Positions 1 through 3,449 of a stretch of DNA of 7,029 nt are shown piece by piece. This DNA is from Phycisphaerae bacterium (GTDB taxonomy: Bacteria; Planctomycetota; Phycisphaerae; UBA1845; UTPLA1): NCBI GenBank assembly GCA_016935885.1, contig JAFGQA010000411.1, forward strand, positions 1 through 7,029. Reading direction: 5' to 3'. Position numbers and translations under genes: made by a program. The notes beneath the pieces are model-generated. The model saw only the letters and a list, made by a program, of their open reading frames with translations, had not been told where the DNA came from and did no database searches. Position 1 is the stretch's first letter; every line of letters starts with the position of its first letter.

Positions 1-39
1 AGAACGTACGGGTGGTTTACAAGGTCAGCCCCTCCCCTT

Positions 40-67
40 TTGACAACAGCCCAGACCGAGGCATTAT
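40..67 (+). promoter_or_regulatory. Promoter-like -35/-10 pair at the intron truncation junction
   Basis: A perfect TTGACA lies at 40-45. After a 16-nt spacer comes CATTAT at 62-67, which matches four of six bases of the -10 consensus. It lies just upstream of the point where homology to the intron reverse transcriptase begins (about 79), so it belongs to flanking or rearranged DNA. This is only a consensus match: the same TTG is also the first possible start of the open frame, and no good ribosome site follows. It may be chance. Confidence 0.15.
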
Positions 68-771
68 GCAACATTGTAGGAGGCGTGCTGTCGCCGCTGC
101 TGTCGAACATCCTGCTGGATGACCTCGACCGGGAGCTGGCGGCGCGGGGCCATCGGTTCGTGCGTTACGCCGACGACTGCAATGTGTACGTACGGTCAAA
201 GGCGGCGGGCGACCGGGTGCTGGCATCGCTGGAGCGGTTCCTGACCGAGCGGCTGAGGCTGAAGATCAACCGGGACAAGAGCGCGGTGGCGCGACCGTGG
301 GCGCGGAAGTTCCTGGGGTACAGCGTGACCGTGCATCGCGAGAGCAAGCTGAAGATCGCCCCGGCCAGCGTGCAGCGGTTCAAGAAGAAGCTTCGACCGT
401 TGCTGCGGCGGGGGCGTGGCCGCAACCTTCGTGGCCTGCTGGCGGACCTGGCGCCGATCCTGCGTGGATGGGCGGCCTACTTCCGGCTCAGCGAGGTGAA
501 GGGCACCTGGGAGTCGCTGGATCAATGGCTGCGTCGAAAGCTGCGTGCCATCCTGTGGAAACAGTGGAAGACGTGGCGGACCCGGCTCCGGGAGTTGACG
601 CGGCTGGGCTTGGCTCGCGAACGTGCGGCGGCATCGGCCTGCAATGGGCGGGGTACCTGGTGGAACGCCGGGGCCTCGCACATGAACGAGGCCGTACCGA
701 ACGCGCTGCTGCAACGCTGGGGCCTCGTGAGCCTGCAACAGGAGCAACGACGACTCGCGTGCAACGTGTGA
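40..771 (+). pseudogene. ltrA: Group II intron reverse transcriptase/maturase, 5'-truncated
   Basis: This is the C-terminal part of an intron-encoded reverse transcriptase/maturase, which in intact introns aids splicing and retrohoming. Counting from the TTG at 40, family-like sequence starts at about residue 14 (GGVLSPLLSNILLDDLD, RT block 4/5). The YADD active-site box is at residues 43-46. The thumb/domain X region follows (ARKFLGY, then GWAAYFRL), and the end is the typical WWNAGASHMN...LVSL segment. Intact relatives are usually over 400 residues, against 243 here. The fingers and the earlier palm block carrying the first catalytic Asp are missing, and residues 1-13 do not resemble the family, so it should be inactive as a polymerase. 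The TGA stop sits directly before domain V, the normal arrangement for an ORF in intron domain IV. Retron or DGR RT is unlikely because domain X is present. I see no internal frameshift; the loss is by 5' truncation. Confidence 0.88.
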
Positions 772-803
772 ACCGCCGGATGCCGAACGGCACGTCCGGT
801 GGT
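772..803 (+). ncRNA. Group II intron domain V hairpin
   Basis: A 9-bp lower helix pairs 772-780 (ACCGCCGGA) with 795-803 (TCCGGTGGT), including one G-U. A 4-bp upper helix pairs 781-784 (TGCC) with 789-792 (GGCA), capped by the tetraloop GAAC. A two-base bulge (CG, 793-794) sits on the 3' strand between the helices. The helix-bulge-helix form and the position straight after the maturase stop are those of catalytic domain V. The catalytic triad would lie near the base of the 5' strand, with CGC at 774-776 as a candidate. The loop is not a strict GNRA. Confidence 0.8.
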
Positions 804-805
804 GT

Positions 806-838
806 GGGAGGCCGGGGCCGCAAGGCCCCCGCCTACCC
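806..838 (+). ncRNA. Group II intron domain VI hairpin with branch-point A
   Basis: The stem pairs 806-808 with 836-838, 809-812 with 831-834 and 814-819 with 824-829, with a C/C mismatch at 813/830 and a GCAA (GNRA) loop at 820-823. One adenosine, A835, bulges from the 3' strand. It is at position -7 if the intron ends at T841, as expected for the lariat branch point. Domain VI therefore looks intact although the 5' part of the intron is gone. Confidence 0.78.
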
Positions 839-842
839 GATC

Positions 843-905
843 GCCATCCCCCATCCCCCATCCCCCATCCCCCATTCGCCATTCGCTATTCGCTATTCGC
901 TATTC
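843..905. repeat. Heptamer tandem array, nine phased 7-bp units
   Basis: The units in order are GCCATCC, CCCATCC (three times), CCCATTC, GCCATTC and GCTATTC (three times). Phase is unbroken over 63 bp, and neighbouring unit types differ by a single base, so the array drifts stepwise from one end to the other. It starts two bases after the inferred 3' end of the group II intron. No gene covers it convincingly. Such heptanucleotide arrays suggest slipped-strand expansion; a function is not known from the sequence. Confidence 0.85.
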
Positions 906-1020
906 TCGCATTCTGACTCGTCCTCGCGAAGACCGGTCAGCTTGACGTAAGATGGCTCAGCGCCCGTGGCGAATCCCGTCCGTGGTGCGCGACGGCCAGC
1001 CCGGCGGTTCGGGCGTAGAA

Positions 1021-1048
1021 GCTGTTGGCTGTTAGCTATCAGCTATCC
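1021..1048. repeat. Second heptamer cluster (four 7-bp units)
   Basis: The four consecutive units are GCTGTTG, GCTGTTA, GCTATCA and GCTATCC. The 7-bp period and the GCTAT core recall the array at 843-905, but the two clusters are out of phase with each other. Confidence 0.65.
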
Positions 1049-1070
1049 GTGCCAACGCTGTGCCAACGCT
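1049..1070. repeat. Exact 11-bp tandem repeat
   Basis: GTGCCAACGCT occurs twice head to tail (1049-1059 and 1060-1070), directly after the heptamer cluster. It is probably a slippage duplication. Confidence 0.7.
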
Positions 1071-1160
1071 TTCACTGTGGCAGAGCGGATCGAGGATGAT
1101 GAGGGTGAAGCCAAAGCAAGCACACCACTGTGGGATCAGACACAGGCGATATATGATGAG

Positions 1161-1181
1161 GCCCCGGCAACAACCCGGGGC
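1161..1181 (+). other. GC-rich hairpin in the lpxI leader region
   Basis: GCCCCGG (1161-1167) pairs perfectly with CCGGGGC (1175-1181) around the loop CAACAAC. No T-tract follows, so it is not a standard intrinsic terminator. It could be a leader structure about 60 bases upstream of lpxI, but this is unproven. Confidence 0.35.
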
Positions 1182-1230
1182 AGCAGCGGAACGGATTGCC
1201 ACTCGATCTGGGCTTTGGCGCCCGTGCCAC

Positions 1231-1236
1231 GGGAGG
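1231..1236 (+). promoter_or_regulatory. Ribosome binding site of lpxI
   Basis: GGGAGG lies 7 bases before the ATG at 1244, a good Shine-Dalgarno distance. A competing AGGAGG at 1276-1281 lies only 4 bases before an in-frame GTG at 1286. The first site favours the longer protein. Confidence 0.5.
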
Positions 1237-1243
1237 TCTTGGA

Positions 1244-2161
1244 ATGGGCCCTAAGAAGGGCGAGTCCGCGGATGTAGGAGGCTGTGTGAGCCACTCCGGG
1301 ACGCTGGGCTTGGTTGCCGGAGCGGGGCGGTTTCCAGGTCTCGTGCTTGACGGGGCTCGGCGAGCGGGGTTGCGGGTCGTCGTCGTGGGGCTGCGTGGGT
1401 GTTGCGACGAGTCGGTCCGAGGGCGGGCGGATGTGTTCTACAACGTCGGCATCGCCAGGCTGGGGCGGTGGATTCGTATCTTCCGTCGTGAGCAGGCCTT
1501 CCAGGCGATCATGGCCGGGCAGGTTCGGAAGGTCCAGATGCTGGCCCTGCCCTGGTGGCGACAGTGGTTGGCCCATCTGCCGGACTGGACTAGCATGAAG
1601 GTATGGTACCTCTCAGCCGCCGACCGGCGAAACGAAACGCTGCTTCGAGCAGTCGCCGATGAAATGGATCGGAAAGGCATCGAATTGATCGACTCGACCA
1701 CGTACTGCCGGGACGCCTTGGCCACCGAGGGTGTCTTGACGCGAAAGGGCCTTTCCAGCTCACAGGCGGTCGATGCCGCGCTCGGCTGGAAGGTCGCCAA
1801 GGAGATGGGCCGTCTGGACGTAGGGCAGTCCGTGGCGGTCAAGGACAAGGACGTGATCGCGGTCGAGGCCATCGAAGGCACCGATGCGATGATCGCCCGG
1901 GCCGGTGCGCTCTGCAGGAAGGGTGGCTGGACGCTGGTGAAGGTGGCCAAACCCCATCAGGACATGCGATTCGACGTTCCGACAGTGGGCCCGGAGACGA
2001 TCGAACGCCTGGCCGAGGCCCGGGCGGGCGCCCTGGTCATAGAGGCCGATAAGACGTTGCTGATCGATCGTGAGCGGACGCTGGTGCTGGCCGATGATCG
2101 TGGGATTGCCGTCCTGGGCTGGAAGGATGGTGGCGATCACACGACCGCCACGAAGCCATAG
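1244..2161 (+). CDS. lpxI: UDP-2,3-diacylglucosamine pyrophosphatase LpxI
   Basis: LpxI (DUF1009 family) hydrolyses UDP-2,3-diacylglucosamine to lipid X (2,3-diacylglucosamine 1-phosphate) and UMP. This is the fourth step of lipid A synthesis, at the cytoplasmic face of the inner membrane, and it replaces LpxH in many bacteria. Family marks: N-terminal LGLVAGAGRFP (residues 21-31); MAGQVRK; the catalytic-domain block LDSTT-like IDSTTYCRDALATEGVLTR; VAVKD...AVEAIEGTDAMI with Asp214, which I take as the catalytic Asp reported for Caulobacter LpxI; KVAKPHQDMRFDVPTVGP (233-250); IEADKTLLIDRE. The length of 305 residues is slightly above the usual ~280 because of about 20 non-conserved N-terminal residues. 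The GTG at 1286 is the alternative start and would give 291 residues. There is no signal peptide or membrane segment. The next gene follows after 93 bp on the same strand. The family call is firm; the start is not. Confidence 0.92.
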   Translation: MGPKKGESADVGGCVSHSGTLGLVAGAGRFPGLVLDGARRAGLRVVVVGLRGCCDESVRGRADVFYNVGIARLGRWIRIFRREQAFQAIMAGQVRKVQMLALPWWRQWLAHLPDWTSMKVWYLSAADRRNETLLRAVADEMDRKGIELIDSTTYCRDALATEGVLTRKGLSSSQAVDAALGWKVAKEMGRLDVGQSVAVKDKDVIAVEAIEGTDAMIARAGALCRKGGWTLVKVAKPHQDMRFDVPTVGPETIERLAEARAGALVIEADKTLLIDRERTLVLADDRGIAVLGWKDGGDHTTATKP

Positions 2162-2254
2162 GCGGCTGCCCTAACAACACTGCCGTGCTGCGGACGTGGC
2201 GTCGGGCAACATCGCAGGCGTGCTGCCAGAAATGCCCGATGTTATCCGGCAGTT

Positions 2255-3235
2255 ATGCCGACTTATTGTCCTATGGAATACCTGGTGACAGGCGGAGCGG
2301 GCTTCATCGGCTCCCACCTCGTGGAGAACTTGGTGGGGCAGGGGGCCGGTGTTCGCGTGGTGGACAACTTTGCCACCGGCAAACGCGAGAACCTGGCGCC
2401 GTTTCTGAGGAAGATCGAGCTGCTTGAAGGCGATATTGCAGACCCGCGAATCTGCGTTCAGGCGTGTGCCGGCGTCCGCGTCGTCCTCCACGAGGCCGCC
2501 TTGCCGTCGGTGCCAAAGTCCATCGCCGATCCCGTTGCGAGCCACCGAGCCAACATCGAAGGCACTTTCAACCTGCTGCTCGCCGCCCGGGACGCGGGCG
2601 TGAGGCGCTTCGTCTATGCCGCCAGCAGTTCTGCCTACGGCGAGACGCCGACGCTGCCGAAGGTCGAATCCATGCCGGCGCAGCCGCTAAGCCCCTATGC
2701 CGTGCAGAAGCTGACCTGTGAGGACTACTGCAGCGTGTTCGCCAAGTGCTACGGGCTACAGACGTTGTCGATGCGGTATTTCAACGTTTTCGGACCGCGT
2801 CAGGATCCTGCCAGCCAGTACGCAGCGGCCATTCCCGCGTTTGTCGCCGCGATCCTCCGTGACGAACCGCCCACCGTGTATGGCGACGGCGAACAGACCC
2901 GTGATTTCACCCACATCGATAATGTGATCCAGGCGAATCTGCTGGCCGTCCGCGCGCCCGAGACGCACGGGGAGATCATCAATGTGGCCTGCGGAGGGCA
3001 CCTCACGGTCAACGCGGTGATCAAGGAGATCAACAAGCTGCTGGGCAAGGATGTCGAGCCGACGTATCTCGCTGCCCGGCCGGGTGACATCCAGCACTCG
3101 TGGGCGGATATTTCGCTGGCTTCACGGGTCATCGGCTACGAACCGATCGTGGATTTCGCCGAGGGACTGCGGCGCGCCATCGACTGGTACGCGAAGAATC
3201 TGCCAAGTCGAGCCAAGGACAAGGTGGCCACATGA
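2255..3235 (+). CDS. NAD-dependent nucleotide-sugar 4-epimerase, WbpP-like
   Basis: An extended short-chain dehydrogenase that likely interconverts UDP-GlcNAc and UDP-GalNAc (and perhaps UDP-Glc/UDP-Gal) in the cytosol for surface glycan synthesis. The NAD-binding loop is VTGGAGFIGSHL near the N-terminus, followed by VVDNFATGKRENL. The catalytic SSS lies at residues 124-126 and YxxxK at Tyr148/Lys152 (SPYAVQK). RYFNVFGPRQDP and GDGEQTRDFTHIDN follow. In RPGDIQHSWADIS, the position of the substrate-gate Tyr299 of E. coli GalE is Ser282, as in WbpP-type enzymes that accept N-acetylated sugars. Overall it reads closer to WbpP/TviC than to GalE. Its 326 residues are full length. The start is uncertain: neither ATG 2255 nor ATG 2273 has a clear Shine-Dalgarno site, and ATG 2255 lies in a small hairpin (2247-2260). 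Annotators may call it GalE or simply NAD-dependent epimerase/dehydratase. Confidence 0.9.
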   Translation: MPTYCPMEYLVTGGAGFIGSHLVENLVGQGAGVRVVDNFATGKRENLAPFLRKIELLEGDIADPRICVQACAGVRVVLHEAALPSVPKSIADPVASHRANIEGTFNLLLAARDAGVRRFVYAASSSAYGETPTLPKVESMPAQPLSPYAVQKLTCEDYCSVFAKCYGLQTLSMRYFNVFGPRQDPASQYAAAIPAFVAAILRDEPPTVYGDGEQTRDFTHIDNVIQANLLAVRAPETHGEIINVACGGHLTVNAVIKEINKLLGKDVEPTYLAARPGDIQHSWADISLASRVIGYEPIVDFAEGLRRAIDWYAKNLPSRAKDKVAT

Positions 3236-3267
3236 TTAGGCATCGCGCAGGAACAACATGGCCGATT

Positions 3268-3297
3268 GTGCCGCTTGGCTCGCCGTGCCGCTTGGCT
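3268..3297. repeat. Exact 13-bp direct repeat
   Basis: GTGCCGCTTGGCT occurs at 3268-3280 and 3285-3297, with a 4-bp spacer, in the gap between the epimerase and the phosphorylase. Function unknown. Confidence 0.6.
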
Positions 3298-3323
3298 GGT
3301 GCGCTGGCCTGCCGTTTGGTGGA

Positions 3324-3339
3324 CCTGCCCGCAGGCAGG
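3324..3339 (+). terminator. GC hairpin after the epimerase gene, possible weak terminator or repeat
   Basis: CCTGCC (3324-3329) pairs with GGCAGG (3334-3339) around the loop CGCA. Flanking GACC and GGTC allow alternative pairing. A weakly T-rich stretch (TGTTTATGTT) begins 10 bases later, which is poor for an intrinsic terminator. It could instead be a copy of a dispersed palindromic repeat. Confidence 0.3.
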
Positions 3340-3381
3340 CGGGTCAACTGTTTATGTTAGGCCTGCGGGACTCCTAATCAT

Positions 3382-3449
3382 ACACACGCGCTGGCGCGAG
3401 GTCGTCACACGCAAGCACTCACACACGCACGTACGCGAGGTAGTCACAT
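3382..3449 (+). repeat. 39-bp-period imperfect duplication overlapping the phosphorylase start
   Basis: The 29-bp segments 3382-3410 and 3421-3449 match at 23 positions. Both contain ACACACGC and, at the core, CGCGAGGTnGTCACA (n is C or A). The second copy supplies the GAGG ribosome site (3437-3440) and the first two bases of the ATG at 3448. The first copy ends in CAC instead of CAT, so it has no start codon. This may be a slippage duplication or a pair of operator-like sites. Confidence 0.6.

Larger units (their letters stand above)
79..841 (+). mobile_element. Group II intron remnant (3' portion)
   Basis: The element comprises the truncated maturase frame, domain V (772-803) and domain VI (806-838), and ends in A-T at 840-841, which fits the usual AY 3' terminus. 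Domains I-III and the 5' splice site (GUGYG) are not seen in the 78 bases upstream, so the ribozyme cannot splice. The left border at about 79 is inferred from where protein similarity begins. The bacterial intron class is not certain. The DV/DVI segment resembles introns whose 3' end reads NRRM...GGV.GRGR when translated. Confidence 0.8.
906..1243. other. Non-coding spacer before lpxI
   Basis: I see no convincing gene here. An open frame at 966-1277 has no family resemblance and crosses repeat clusters. The stretch holds a second heptamer cluster (1021-1048), an 11-bp tandem repeat (1049-1070), a GC hairpin (1161-1181) and the ribosome site of lpxI (1231-1236). The lpxI promoter should lie here, but I could not pick out a clear -35/-10 pair. 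Confidence 0.5.

Noticed and set aside
40..771. Retron or diversity-generating retroelement RT
   Set aside because: Maturase domain X and the group II C-terminal segment are present, domains V and VI follow, and there is no VR/TR repeat pair or msr/msd structure.
196..882. Long minus-strand open frame over the maturase and the heptamer array
   Set aside because: It is antisense to a recognised RT/maturase, has no family resemblance and begins in the repeat array (MANGGWGMGDGGW is translated repeat).
843..905. CRISPR array
   Set aside because: The units are 7 bp with no spacers, and there are no cas genes; it is a simple heptamer tandem repeat.
297..950. Plus-strand open frame in another frame of the maturase
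   Set aside because: It is a shadow of the RT in GC-rich DNA and ends by translating the intron domain VI and heptamers.
966..1277. Possible small protein of 103 residues before lpxI
   Set aside because: It has no recognisable motif, its sequence runs through tandem repeats, and it overlaps the lpxI start; coding potential looks poor.
1438..1950. Minus-strand open frame within lpxI
   Set aside because: It is antisense to a gene with clear LpxI motifs, and composition explains it.
2207..2243. Inverted repeat AACATCG...CGATGTT upstream of the epimerase
   Set aside because: The arms are only 7 bp around a loop of about 25 bases, which is easily expected by chance.
2171..2545. Minus-strand open frame over the start of the epimerase
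   Set aside because: It overlaps the NAD-binding N-terminus of a clear epimerase and has no family motif.
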